In this document: positions 43,284-51,871 of the stretch, piece by piece
Layout: the number at the start of each line of letters is the position of its first letter
Numbering within the stretch: position 1 is the stretch's first letter
Translations under genes and position numbers: made by a program
Notes under the pieces: model-generated
The model's database searches: none
The model's input: the letters and a program-made list of their open reading frames with translations, nothing else
What the model was told of the DNA's origin: nothing
Assembly: GCA_942491535.1 (NCBI GenBank)
Contig: CALOBV010000005.1
Coordinates: forward strand, 248,001 to 312,000
Reading direction: 5' to 3'
Length of the DNA: 64,000 nucleotides
DNA from: JAUVKT01 sp942491535
GTDB taxonomy: Bacteria > Bacteroidota > Bacteroidia > Bacteroidales > VadinHA17

Positions 43284-45662
43284 TTATATTGATTCATGTT
43301 CTGTACGTCTGATTACCTCATTCTGCAGATCTTCGCCAAGGTCATTGAAGTAATCGCTATAGCCGGCTACCCTTACTATCAGATCCCTGTGCAGCTCCGG
43401 ATTCTTTTGAGCATCCCTCAATGTTTCGGCATTAACAACATTAAACTGAATATGGTGTCCATTAAGTCTGAAATACGACCTTATAAGGGCAATTAGTTTC
43501 TCATATGACTCTTCATCGCTAAAAAACTGTGGACTGAATTTCTGGTTTAATAATGTTCCGCCTGTCTTTAGGTGATTAATTTTCGAGGCTGATTTAATTA
43601 CTGCAGTTGGTCCAAGCCTGTCTACCCCCTGGAATGGAGAGATACCCTCAGAAAGAGGAAGAAATGCCGTCCTTCCATCAGGTGTTGCACCGATCACGCT
43701 GCCAAAATATACATGCGATGTAGTAGGAAGCATATTTATCCTGTGAATTCCCCCCCTGGGTGTTGGACGGCCATTAACAGCATCGTAAAAGATTTCAAAT
43801 ACCCTGAGCGATTGCTCATCCGCATAATCATCATCATTCCCATATTTGGGAGTATTATATATTACATCATATTGCAGCCTATCATGACCTTCAAAGTTAT
43901 CTCTTATGGCTTCCAGCATTTCATCCCAGGTATATTTCTGATTATCATAAATATTATACCTTATGGAACTTAGCATATCGGTAATACTTCCCAGTCCGAC
44001 CCCCTGGATATAGGAAGTGTTATACCGTGCACCACCATCATTATAATCCTTCCCATTCAGAATACAATCTTCAATCAGCAATGATAAAAATGGTACTGGA
44101 AGATTACTGGCAAATAGTCTTTCAATGACATTGTTTCCCCTGATCTTTATATCTGCAAAATATTTCAGCTGCTGACTGAAAGCCAGCATAATATCGTCGA
44201 AAGTCTTAAATGCGTATACTTCTCCTGTTTCGGGACCAACTCTCTCCGCGGTACGCGGATCAATACCATTATTAAGGGTAAGTTCAAGAACCTTGGGAAG
44301 GTTAAAATAACCGGTCAGCCAGTAACTTTCAGTCCCGAATGCTCCTGTCTCAACACAGCCTGAAGCACCCCCGTTCCTGGCATCCACAAGTGATTTTCCC
44401 TGGTTCAGTAATTCCTGGATTATGGCATCGGTATTAAAACAAGAGGGCTGGCCAAAACCAGTCTTTATTATGTCAAGCGCCTCACGAATAAACTTATCGG
44501 GACTTTCCTTACTAATCTGAACCATTGAACTGGGCTGAAGGATTCTCATCTCTCTTATTACATCCAGTAAGATATATGACATAGGGTTAACAGCATCGCT
44601 TCCTTCAGGAGTAAGACCCCCCAGGTTAACCAGGCAGAAGTCTGTATAGGTATTACTTTCCTGGGCGGTAACGCCCATTTTAGGAGGTGAAGGATGGTTA
44701 TTAAATTTAATCCAGAAACTACCCAGGAGCTCATAAGCATAATCCCTGGTTATTCTGCCTTCTTGTATATCTTTCTCATATACTGGATTAAGGTGTTGGT
44801 CAAGCCTTCCGGGGTTAAAAGAATCCCATGGATTTAATTCTGTAACAACACCCAGGTGAATAAACCAGTAATGCTGCAACATCTCGTGAAAAGTGTCGGG
44901 CGAATGGGCAGGCACCTTTCTGCAAATCCTGGCCATCTCAATCAATTCTTCTTTTCTCTTTTTATCCTTACATTTCTCTGAAAGGTGGTCAAGTTCTTTG
45001 GCATGCCTTTCAGCATAGGAGATTATTGCATCGCAGGCCAGATCCATTGCATCAAGCTCGATCTCCCTGTCGAATGCCTTAATGTCGTTGAAGAAATCGA
45101 GTTTCCTCTTACTCTCAGCAATCTCCCTTTTCAGATCCAGGAAACCGGTTCTGAACATCTTATAGCCCAGCACAGTATGTCCGGGTGCTCTCTGCTCCTG
45201 AAATTCAGTAAAGAGGCCAGCCTTGTAGGCTTTCAGCCAATCTGGAGTCATAGAGCTCATTATCTTGTCCCTGTTGCTTATCCCTTCCCAGAAAGGGATT
45301 ATCTCATCCCTGTATATATCCTTAACTTCTTTGCTCACCCTGAAAAACACCTTCTCCCTGGTATCTAAAATATCCAGGTCCTGCAATGAATGAAGGCTTA
45401 TCTCTGGATAAGTCGGGGTAGCCTTTGGTGAAGGGCCCCTCTCTCCCACTATCAGCTCACCCTCATTTATGCAAATACTTTTATTGGCAAGGATATATTC
45501 AAATGCCCTTGCCCTTTTAATCGGGGCAGGTAATTCTTTTGATTCATCACTTGCATAAAACCTTGTTACTAGCTGTGCTCTCTCGGCCGAAAGTGTTTCG
45601 ACTGCATTTAAACTCTGTTCTCTGAGTTCAGATATTCTTTTGGTCAGTTTCATATTATCCAC
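43284..45662 (-). CDS. hypD: trans-4-hydroxy-L-proline dehydratase (glycyl radical enzyme)
   Basis: 792 residues. The thiyl cysteine is C436 with E438 (SGCVETGAFG) and the glycyl radical site is G767 in RVAGYSDYF near the C-terminus. From memory of the Clostridioides difficile enzyme (F152, H160, D278, S334, C434, E436, G765), every active-site residue has a match here at a constant +2 offset: F154, H162, D280 (NPWDSFNPGR), S336, C436, E438, G767. The enzyme converts trans-4-hydroxy-L-proline to pyrroline-5-carboxylate, which ProC reduces to proline. It is strictly anaerobic and activated by the adjacent radical SAM protein, whose 3' end overlaps by 8 bp. The symbol is shared with an unrelated hydrogenase gene. 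Confidence 0.88.
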   Translation of the reverse strand: MDNMKLTKRISELREQSLNAVETLSAERAQLVTRFYASDESKELPAPIKRARAFEYILANKSICINEGELIVGERGPSPKATPTYPEISLHSLQDLDILDTREKVFFRVSKEVKDIYRDEIIPFWEGISNRDKIMSSMTPDWLKAYKAGLFTEFQEQRAPGHTVLGYKMFRTGFLDLKREIAESKRKLDFFNDIKAFDREIELDAMDLACDAIISYAERHAKELDHLSEKCKDKKRKEELIEMARICRKVPAHSPDTFHEMLQHYWFIHLGVVTELNPWDSFNPGRLDQHLNPVYEKDIQEGRITRDYAYELLGSFWIKFNNHPSPPKMGVTAQESNTYTDFCLVNLGGLTPEGSDAVNPMSYILLDVIREMRILQPSSMVQISKESPDKFIREALDIIKTGFGQPSCFNTDAIIQELLNQGKSLVDARNGGASGCVETGAFGTESYWLTGYFNLPKVLELTLNNGIDPRTAERVGPETGEVYAFKTFDDIMLAFSQQLKYFADIKIRGNNVIERLFASNLPVPFLSLLIEDCILNGKDYNDGGARYNTSYIQGVGLGSITDMLSSIRYNIYDNQKYTWDEMLEAIRDNFEGHDRLQYDVIYNTPKYGNDDDYADEQSLRVFEIFYDAVNGRPTPRGGIHRINMLPTTSHVYFGSVIGATPDGRTAFLPLSEGISPFQGVDRLGPTAVIKSASKINHLKTGGTLLNQKFSPQFFSDEESYEKLIALIRSYFRLNGHHIQFNVVNAETLRDAQKNPELHRDLIVRVAGYSDYFNDLGEDLQNEVIRRTEHESI

Positions 45663-46455
45663 CTATTTTAACTTTAAATCCGGGTTCTTCAAAAAACATC
45701 TTTAATTCATTCATTCTTTCCTCAGATGGCTGTTCAATACCATCCATTTTGTAATCAAGGCCAAACCTTCTGTACTTGGCCTGCCCTATCTTATGATATG
45801 GAAGCAGGTCGATTCGCCGTATACTGCTTTTCCCTGACGACACAATATAATCTCTCAACAAATCCAGATGATTATTATCGTCATTAATGCCCGGGATAAT
45901 TGGTATTCTGATAATTACGTCTTTCCCTCTTTCAATAATTCTTGTATAGTTTGACATAATTAAGCTGTTTGACACCCCTGTATATTTTTTATGAACCTCA
46001 TCATCAAGATGCTTAATGTCAAATAGAAATAAATCTGTTAAGGGAATTACAGAATCTATTATTGTGCTATCAGCCTGACCTGAAGTATCGATACAGGTAT
46101 GTATATTCATTTCCTTAAACATCTTTAAAGCCCCGATAACAAAATTGCTTTGCATCAGGGGTTCTCCTCCCGAGAATGTTATTCCACCTCCTGATTCTTC
46201 AATAAAAACGCTCTCTTTCTGAACAACTTTTTTAAGATCATCAAGAGTGTAGCTTTGACCCACGACTTCTTCTACGCTGAACTCCTTTTCACCTATCCTG
46301 TCTACTCTTACAATATTTTCAACATCGGGCGATATTCCCTCCGGGTTATGACACCACCAGCAGGCAAGGGGGCATCCCTTCATAAAGAAAGTCACCCTGA
46401 TTCCCGGACCATCGTGTATTGCAAACCTTTTAATATTGAAAATTAAACCATTCAT
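45655..46455 (-). CDS. glycyl radical enzyme activase (HypD-activating radical SAM)
   Basis: 266 residues from ATG at 46455 (MNGLIFNIKRFAIHDGPGIR). An ATG 102 bp further upstream would add a hydrophobic non-conserved stretch before the invariant FAIHDGPG and is rejected. The radical SAM motif is CPLACWWC, followed by the activase signature GGGITFSGGEPLMQ. The region between the two is short, with no ferredoxin-like cysteine insert. It installs the glycyl radical on the dehydratase encoded next, with an 8-bp overlap. Confidence 0.88.
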   Translation of the reverse strand: MNGLIFNIKRFAIHDGPGIRVTFFMKGCPLACWWCHNPEGISPDVENIVRVDRIGEKEFSVEEVVGQSYTLDDLKKVVQKESVFIEESGGGITFSGGEPLMQSNFVIGALKMFKEMNIHTCIDTSGQADSTIIDSVIPLTDLFLFDIKHLDDEVHKKYTGVSNSLIMSNYTRIIERGKDVIIRIPIIPGINDDNNHLDLLRDYIVSSGKSSIRRIDLLPYHKIGQAKYRRFGLDYKMDGIEQPSEERMNELKMFFEEPGFKVKIGG

Positions 46456-46711
46456 TCGATTGAAAAATAAAAGAGATAAAGAGGAGAGAGAGATGGTACT
46501 GCAAAGAAAGTCTGCAGGAAAGGTAATTTTATCGACTATAGAACATACGACACTCATACAGGCGTTTCCCTAGCCTGTTGTACATAAATCGGTATGTTAA
46601 CTTACTGAGCATAAACATTTATTCACTGGCAAGATAGAAAAAAATCATTACACTGTCTCCTGGAGCAGGCTGATTTTAACTTAAACATTAACCCGGCATT
46701 AACATTTTGTG
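46456..46711. other. intergenic space before the small plus-strand unit
   Basis: AT-rich, with no hairpin or credible ORF. The promoter of the activase-hypD-pepP operon must lie near 46456-46600 on the minus strand, but no clear TAnnTTTG is visible. The plus-strand promoter for the small unit that ends at 46972 is also not evident. Confidence 0.4.
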
Positions 46712-46852
46712 ATGCAACAAGTGCTTAACTTGATCGTCTATAATAATGAATGGGAAGTATTCATAGATAAACACGGACAGGTTTTCTGTGAAAATGTAGA
46801 AGTAAAACACCAGAATTGCAGTCATGAAAAGCAACAAAGCAGGTATAATTAA
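46712..46852 (+). CDS. candidate 46-residue protein
   Basis: ATG at 46712 to TAA at 46850-46852 encodes a 46-residue polypeptide with a protein-like core, VYNNEWEVFIDKHGQVF, and two cysteines in the C-terminal third. No homologue is recognised. A strong terminator on the same strand (46933-46972) lies 80 bp downstream, before the promoter of the next gene, showing that some short transcript ends here. It could be this protein or a non-coding RNA. Confidence 0.35.
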   Translation: MQQVLNLIVYNNEWEVFIDKHGQVFCENVEVKHQNCSHEKQQSRYN

Positions 46853-46932
46853 TAAACACTTATTTATTTGCAGTTAAGTAGCTCAATATATTAACTGAGT
46901 AGTTTCTTCTACGATCAAGTTTTAGGTTTTGT

Positions 46933-46972
46933 GAAGCAGGTTTGTCTCTCCGACAGCCTGCTTCCTTTTTTT
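46933..46972 (+). terminator. strong intrinsic terminator of a short plus-strand transcript
   Basis: GAAGCAGG (46933-46940) pairs with CCTGCTTC (46957-46964), with an inner GTC/GAC extension, and is followed by CTTTTTTT. It lies upstream of the oadA-like promoter, so it must end a separate small transcription unit. Confidence 0.85.
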
Positions 46973-47004
46973 AACAATCTGTGAATTTTATACTCATAAA
47001 TAAG

Positions 47005-47012
47005 TACTTTTG
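47005..47012 (+). promoter_or_regulatory. -7 promoter element of the oadA-like gene
   Basis: TACTTTTG is an exact TAnnTTTG, 29 nt before the ATG at 47042. Confidence 0.55.
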
Positions 47013-47041
47013 TAGTCATGCAAATCAGATAGTTTTATACC

Positions 47042-48787
47042 ATGAAAAAGAAGATAAAATTCAGCCTTGTATACAGAGATATGTGGCAGTCATCCGGAAA
47101 GTATCAACCCAGGGTGGATCAGCTAAAACTAATAGCACCACATATTATTGAAATGGGATGTTTTGACAGGATAGAGACCAATGGAGGTGCCTTTGAACAG
47201 GTGCAATTATTATATGGAGAAAATCCAAACCTGGCTGTCCGTGAATGGACCAAGCCTTTTAATGAGGCTGGTATAGAAACACATATGCTCGAGAGAGCTC
47301 TGAATGGTATAAGAATGTTTCCTGTACCTGCAGACGTAAGGAGACTTATGTTTAAGGTTAAGAAGGCACAGGGGGTTGACATAGCAAGGTCATTCTGTGG
47401 TTTAAATGATTACCGAAATCTTGAGAACTCTATTAAGTATGCAAAAGAAGCAGGGATGAAATCCCAGGCTACATTATCAATAACATACTCACCAGTACAT
47501 ACAGTTGAATATTACATGGGAGTTGTTGACAGGGTTGTTGAATACGGCACCGACGAAATATGTCTTAAAGATATGGCAGGTGTTGGAAGGCCAGCTATGC
47601 TTGGGAAACTTGTAAGAGCCATCAAGCAGAAATATCCCGAACTAATTGTTCAATACCACGGACATGTAGGACCCGGATTATCGGTTGCATCAATGTACGA
47701 GGTTGCAAATGCAGGTGTTGATTATCTTGATGTTGCGATGGAGCCTCTTAGCTGGGGAATGGTTCACCCGGATCTGATTGCAATACAGGCCATTCTGAAA
47801 GATGCCGGCTTTGATGTACCCGAGATTAATATGGATGCATATATGAAGGTTCGATCCATGACACAGGAATTTATTGATGACTTCCTGGGTTGTTTTATTG
47901 ATAAACGTAATCGCCAGATGACTTCGCTTCTCGTTGGCAGCGGACTCCCTGGTGGAATGATGGGATCAATGATGTCCGATTTGAAAGGGATACATGCAGG
48001 TATTAATAATACTATGAAAGCAAGTGGTCAGAAACCTATTAAGGAGGATGAACTTCTTGTGAGACTATTCAAGGAGGTAGAATTCATATGGCCAAAACTT
48101 GGCTATCCTCCCCTGGTAACTCCATTCAGTCAGTATGTAAAGAATATTGCGCTGATGAATATTATTCAACAAACAAACGGAAAGCCAAGGTTTTCAGTGA
48201 TAGACAATAACGCCTGGGATATGATACTTGGAAAATCAGGTAAACTACCGGGTGAACTCGACCCTGAAATTGTTTCGCTGGCCGGGAAAGAAGGAAAATC
48301 GTTTTATTCAGGCGTTCCCCAGGATAATTATCCGGACGTGCTGGATGATTTCAGAAAAGAAATGAAGGAAAATAACTGGGATACCGGTAAAGACGATGAA
48401 GAATTATTCGAATTTGCCATGCATGAGAGACAGTATCGTGATTACAAATCAGGCATTGCGAAAGAAAGATTCGAGGAAGAGTTGGACGCTAAGCGAGAAG
48501 AAAAAGAAAGTAAAAAACAGACCAGCCCAAAAGTGAATAATAAAATGTTAAATTCTCCTCATAATGGTGTAATTCTGTTTTATGTGGGCGGTAGCGATTA
48601 CGTTCCTTATGAGACTTTTGAAATGACAGCAGGTGATACTGTTCATAAGGGACAGAGAGTATGCTATTTGCAGTCTGGAACCAACTACGAAGAGATATTA
48701 TCAGATAGATCTGGTAAAATAAAGAGGGTTAAATGCAGTCATGGTGATTTCCTTAATAAGGGCTTCCCAATCGTTGAATTCGTTTAA
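47042..48787 (+). CDS. OadA/pyruvate-carboxylase-B-like carboxyltransferase without biotinyl lysine
   Basis: 581 residues. The carboxyltransferase TIM barrel (about 5-300) keeps a metal aspartate (YRDMWQS), the catalytic lysine (EICLKDMAG) and the metal HxH (QYHGHVGPG), and is followed by the PYC/OADA domain. The C-terminal biotinyl-like domain (about 508-581) has the flanks TAGDTVHKGQ and SDRSGKIKRV. The stretch where EAMKM should sit reads QSGTNYEEI (about 544-552), with no lysine. The protein therefore cannot carry biotin itself. It may work with a separate biotin protein as part of an oxaloacetate or methylmalonyl-type decarboxylase, or have changed function. The histidine kinase gene follows by 44 bp. 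Confidence 0.75.
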   Translation: MKKKIKFSLVYRDMWQSSGKYQPRVDQLKLIAPHIIEMGCFDRIETNGGAFEQVQLLYGENPNLAVREWTKPFNEAGIETHMLERALNGIRMFPVPADVRRLMFKVKKAQGVDIARSFCGLNDYRNLENSIKYAKEAGMKSQATLSITYSPVHTVEYYMGVVDRVVEYGTDEICLKDMAGVGRPAMLGKLVRAIKQKYPELIVQYHGHVGPGLSVASMYEVANAGVDYLDVAMEPLSWGMVHPDLIAIQAILKDAGFDVPEINMDAYMKVRSMTQEFIDDFLGCFIDKRNRQMTSLLVGSGLPGGMMGSMMSDLKGIHAGINNTMKASGQKPIKEDELLVRLFKEVEFIWPKLGYPPLVTPFSQYVKNIALMNIIQQTNGKPRFSVIDNNAWDMILGKSGKLPGELDPEIVSLAGKEGKSFYSGVPQDNYPDVLDDFRKEMKENNWDTGKDDEELFEFAMHERQYRDYKSGIAKERFEEELDAKREEKESKKQTSPKVNNKMLNSPHNGVILFYVGGSDYVPYETFEMTAGDTVHKGQRVCYLQSGTNYEEILSDRSGKIKRVKCSHGDFLNKGFPIVEFV

Positions 48788-48831
48788 ACAAATCAGTCGT
48801 CATTAATAGTCTGTAATCGAAACATACAAAT

Positions 48832-50898
48832 ATGAAACTGAAGCACCTGGTATTTTCTTTATTACTAATTCTGACAGCACTAAATACTGCAGGGCAATCA
48901 GTTGAAATAAAGAATGGAATACTGGATTTAAGGTATACCGGTGTGCCGGAAAAGATATCAAATCTTAATGGAGAGTGGGAATTTTACTGGGAAAAGCATC
49001 TCCTCCCTGCTGACTTCAAAAAAAACAGGGATCTTACTCCTGATATATATGCGAAGATTCCTTCTTACTGGATAGATTACTCGGATGAAATTGACGGCAT
49101 TTCGACTACAGGCTATGCAACATACAGGTTGAGGATAATAATCCCTGAAAGCTCAAGGGAAGAACTTAGCTTCATGGTACCAATTTTCGATTCCTCCTAC
49201 AGGATATATTTTAATGGCAAATACGTAAATGCAAATGGTGTTCCCGGGAATACTGCCGAGACAACTAAAGCAGGATACAAACCCTATACTTACAACCTGG
49301 TTCCTGATAAAGATACAATAGAGATAGTAATTAATGTTGCCAATTTCCACCACCGCAGAGGAGGCTTCTGGCTGCCAATGAAATACGGAAAGAGAGATAT
49401 TGCTGAACTTGATATTAAACGAAGTAGTATCCTGGAAACTATTTCTAATGGGATGCTTCTGGCATTTTTCGGCTTCTTTCTCCTGTTCTTTAGTGTTTTC
49501 AGAGACGACCGCACCATGTTGTATTTTGCCCTTGCCTCCCTGGGCGTAATGCTTAGAACTCTATTTACGGGCAACTTTGATATTCTGTATTTCTTTGATA
49601 TAAACTGGCAATGGCTTGTAAGGATTGAATATCTGAGCTCATTTATGGCAATAATTTTTGCTATGTGGTATTTCTACTACATCTACAAGGATAAAGTTAT
49701 TCCATGGATTAGTACAGCTATTACTGTACTATTCATTGTAGCATCAATACTAACTCTTACCACACCGGTTTCAATATTCTCTTACACCATGTTGTTGTTT
49801 TTGCCTATAGTGGTTGCAGTTCTTGCTTATTACCTTGTAAGAAGTATCATTTCGGCTTTCAAAGAAGGGGGATATAGAATACTTATTGCATTGGGATTTG
49901 GAGCCCTTCTCCTTGGTGTCATAAATGATATTTCTGTTTCTGTCGGGCAAAAAATTATTGTTAGCGAGTATATACTTAGCTACTCACTTATACTTTTTAT
50001 CCTGGTACAGGTTATTATTCTTATTTACAGGTGGTTCGAATCAACACAAAAAGAAAAGAAGCTACTTGATGAAATTGAATTTGTTAATAAGAACCTTGAA
50101 AACATAGTAATTGAACGCACAACTGAATTAACAAATCAAAAAGGAGAGCTTGAAAAGCAAAAAAAAGTTACAGATACTAAGAACAGGGAACTCGAAAAAA
50201 CAATCTCTACAAAAAACAGGATCTTCTCGATTATTGCTCACGACTTAAAATCGCCTGTTCTTAACCTCTCAATGATGATAGAGCATCTTAAAAACAGTAA
50301 CGATCCTGAAGTACAGCAAAGTGTTATTAATTCTATTTCTCAGCAAGCCGGATTTGCAGGAAACCTGATAGAAAACCTTCTTATATGGGGAGAGCAACAA
50401 TATAACAGAATAGAATATAAACCCGAACATATTAATCTTACAGACCTGGTTCTTGAAAACTTTAATCTCCTTAGAGAACCTGCAGATAGGAAAAAGATTA
50501 AAATGACCTATTCGCATAAGGGAAACCCTACGGCAATATGCGACAAAGATCTGATTAACATTGTCTTAAGGAATCTTATATCCAATGCTGTTAAATTCAC
50601 CAACAAGATGGGATCTATCTATGTGTCTGTTGAGGAACCCTCCATCAAGGACGGAATGATATATCTAAAGATCAAAGATAACGGTGTTGGAATGTCCCAG
50701 GAAAAGCTGGATAAAATACTACAGGACGAGATTGTTGAAAGCACCAGGGGAACAGATGATGAAAAAGGTACCGGACTGGGACTTCAACTTTGTAAAGATT
50801 TGATCAATATTAATAAAGGCTCAATATCTGTAAAAAGCGAGCCTGGCAGAGGTACGACAATTAGTATTATGCTACCATCTCCTACCCTGAAGGTCTGA
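48832..50898 (+). CDS. 7TMR-DISM sensor histidine kinase
   Basis: 688 residues: a signal peptide (to about 22), an extracellular jelly-roll-like 7TMR-DISMED domain (about 23-190, GEWEFYWEKHLLPADF), seven membrane helices (about 200-400), a coiled-coil linker (about 405-450), then HisKA with the phospho-acceptor in IAHDLKSPVLNL and an HATPase domain (NLISNAVKFT, KIKDNGVGM, GTGLGLQLCKD). No receiver domain is attached and no response regulator is adjacent. The extracellular domain probably senses a carbohydrate or other small ligand. It may be co-transcribed with the oadA-like gene. Confidence 0.87.
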   Translation: MKLKHLVFSLLLILTALNTAGQSVEIKNGILDLRYTGVPEKISNLNGEWEFYWEKHLLPADFKKNRDLTPDIYAKIPSYWIDYSDEIDGISTTGYATYRLRIIIPESSREELSFMVPIFDSSYRIYFNGKYVNANGVPGNTAETTKAGYKPYTYNLVPDKDTIEIVINVANFHHRRGGFWLPMKYGKRDIAELDIKRSSILETISNGMLLAFFGFFLLFFSVFRDDRTMLYFALASLGVMLRTLFTGNFDILYFFDINWQWLVRIEYLSSFMAIIFAMWYFYYIYKDKVIPWISTAITVLFIVASILTLTTPVSIFSYTMLLFLPIVVAVLAYYLVRSIISAFKEGGYRILIALGFGALLLGVINDISVSVGQKIIVSEYILSYSLILFILVQVIILIYRWFESTQKEKKLLDEIEFVNKNLENIVIERTTELTNQKGELEKQKKVTDTKNRELEKTISTKNRIFSIIAHDLKSPVLNLSMMIEHLKNSNDPEVQQSVINSISQQAGFAGNLIENLLIWGEQQYNRIEYKPEHINLTDLVLENFNLLREPADRKKIKMTYSHKGNPTAICDKDLINIVLRNLISNAVKFTNKMGSIYVSVEEPSIKDGMIYLKIKDNGVGMSQEKLDKILQDEIVESTRGTDDEKGTGLGLQLCKDLININKGSISVKSEPGRGTTISIMLPSPTLKV

Positions 50899-50993
50899 TT
50901 TAGCAGCACTCAGGTACTAGTTTCCTGATCTGTGTATCGGCTCTCCCATTTGTATATTTTGAAGAGTATATCCTTATTTTGTGACCATTATTA

Positions 50994-51009
50994 CGTTATA
51001 TTTGTAACA
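50994..51009 (+). promoter_or_regulatory. candidate Rex-box overlapping the -7 element of the second rex
   Basis: CGTTA-TATTTG-TAACA is an inverted repeat (GTTA/TAAC arms at 50995-50998 and 51005-51008, 6-bp spacer) close to the TGTTA-N6-TAACA core of Rex operators. The exact -7 element TATATTTG spans 50997-51004, so binding would block transcription. The rex ATG follows at 51013, giving a nearly leaderless transcript. Autoregulation is an inference. Confidence 0.5.
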
Positions 51010-51012
51010 TAA

Positions 51013-51621
51013 ATGGGTACAAAAAGCAAGATTCAAAGATTAATCCTTTACCGGATAGCTCTTCTTCATTTTAAATCAATAGGGTTTAAGAGGGTCTTCA
51101 GTTATAATATTGCCAGGGAGGTTGGAGTAAGTCCCGAACAGGTCAGAAAAGACTTCTCAGAATTTAAAATTCGTGGCAACAAGAAGGCCGGCTATGATAT
51201 CCAGGAGTTGCTGAAAAGATTCGATAGTATCTTTGAGAAAGACAAGGAACACCACATCATACTGGTAGGTATGGGTAACATAGGAAATGCATTGTCTAAC
51301 TATCAGGGATTTATCAGAAGTCGAATTGTTATTAAGGCAGCTTTCGATATCGACTCTGGAAAATCAAACATCGAAACACCTGTCCCTGTATACCCTCTTG
51401 AGAATCTGAACTCCTATGTGAGAAACCATAATATAAAGATCGCCATACTTGCAGTACCTTTTGACTCGGCACAAACCGTTGCCAACCTCCTTGTTGACTC
51501 TGGTATTAAGGGTATTATGAACTTCACCTATGCCAATCTCAGGGTACCCGATGGAGTGCATGTTATTTATGTAAGCCTCACTAACACTCTAGAATCATTA
51601 ATCTTTCTAACGAATCAATAA
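51013..51621 (+). CDS. rex: redox-sensing transcriptional repressor Rex (second copy)
   Basis: 202 residues: a winged helix (about 1-75; SYNIAREVGVSPEQVRKDFSEF, the canonical Rex recognition helix) and the Rossmann domain with the standard LVGMGNIGNALSNY (GMGNIG at 86-91), plus the domain-swap helix ending ESLIFL. It is closer to textbook Rex than the copy at 10757. A candidate Rex operator overlaps its promoter, and a ferredoxin-like gene lies 250 bp downstream across a tandem repeat block. Confidence 0.87.
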   Translation: MGTKSKIQRLILYRIALLHFKSIGFKRVFSYNIAREVGVSPEQVRKDFSEFKIRGNKKAGYDIQELLKRFDSIFEKDKEHHIILVGMGNIGNALSNYQGFIRSRIVIKAAFDIDSGKSNIETPVPVYPLENLNSYVRNHNIKIAILAVPFDSAQTVANLLVDSGIKGIMNFTYANLRVPDGVHVIYVSLTNTLESLIFLTNQ

Positions 51622-51662
51622 AAGGGGTACGGGGTACGGGGAGCGAGGTACGGGATTTAATT

Positions 51663-51797
51663 ACTTCAGGCACTTTAAGTACTTTAGGCACTTTAAGTAC
51701 TTTAGGCACTTTAAGTACTTTAGGCACTTTAAGTACTTTAGGCACTTTACTTTAGGCACTTTAGGCACTTTAGGCACTTTAAGTACTTTAGGCACTT
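51663..51797. repeat. 9-bp tandem repeat block, about 15 units
   Basis: Alternating 9-mers ACTTTAGGC and ACTTTAAGT run from 51663 to 51797 with one irregular unit near 51747. They are preceded by short GGGGTAC repeats (51623-51653). Units are contiguous, with no spacers. The block lies immediately 5' of the palindrome at 51803. Confidence 0.9.
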
Positions 51798-51802
51798 CTC
51801 CC

Positions 51803-51818
51803 TGTAACATATGTTACA
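51803..51818. promoter_or_regulatory. perfect 16-bp palindrome, CRP/FNR-type operator candidate
   Basis: TGTAACATATGTTACA equals its own reverse complement. The core GTAAC-N4-GTTAC resembles operators assigned to HcpR-type CRP/FNR regulators. The palindrome centre lies about 43 bp before the expected transcription start set by the -7-like TATCTTTA at 51840-51847, the class II activator position. It probably controls the ferredoxin-like gene at 51872. Confidence 0.55.
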
Positions 51819-51839
51819 ATATGGTAATGGTACTATAGA

Positions 51840-51847
51840 TATCTTTA
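51840..51847 (+). promoter_or_regulatory. -7-like element of the ferredoxin gene
   Basis: TATCTTTA, one base from TAnnTTTG, ends 24 nt before the ATG at 51872. A suboptimal core is what an activator-dependent promoter would show. Confidence 0.45.
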
Positions 51848-51871
51848 TGCATTAAAAATAAAACAGGTATC

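Noticed and set aside
46456..46557. Longer start for the glycyl radical activase
   Set aside because: The added residues are hydrophobic and unconserved, and the family begins a few residues before FAIHDGPG.
51663..51797. Possible CRISPR array or iteron origin
   Set aside because: Units are 9 bp and contiguous; no rep gene or DnaA-box cluster is nearby.
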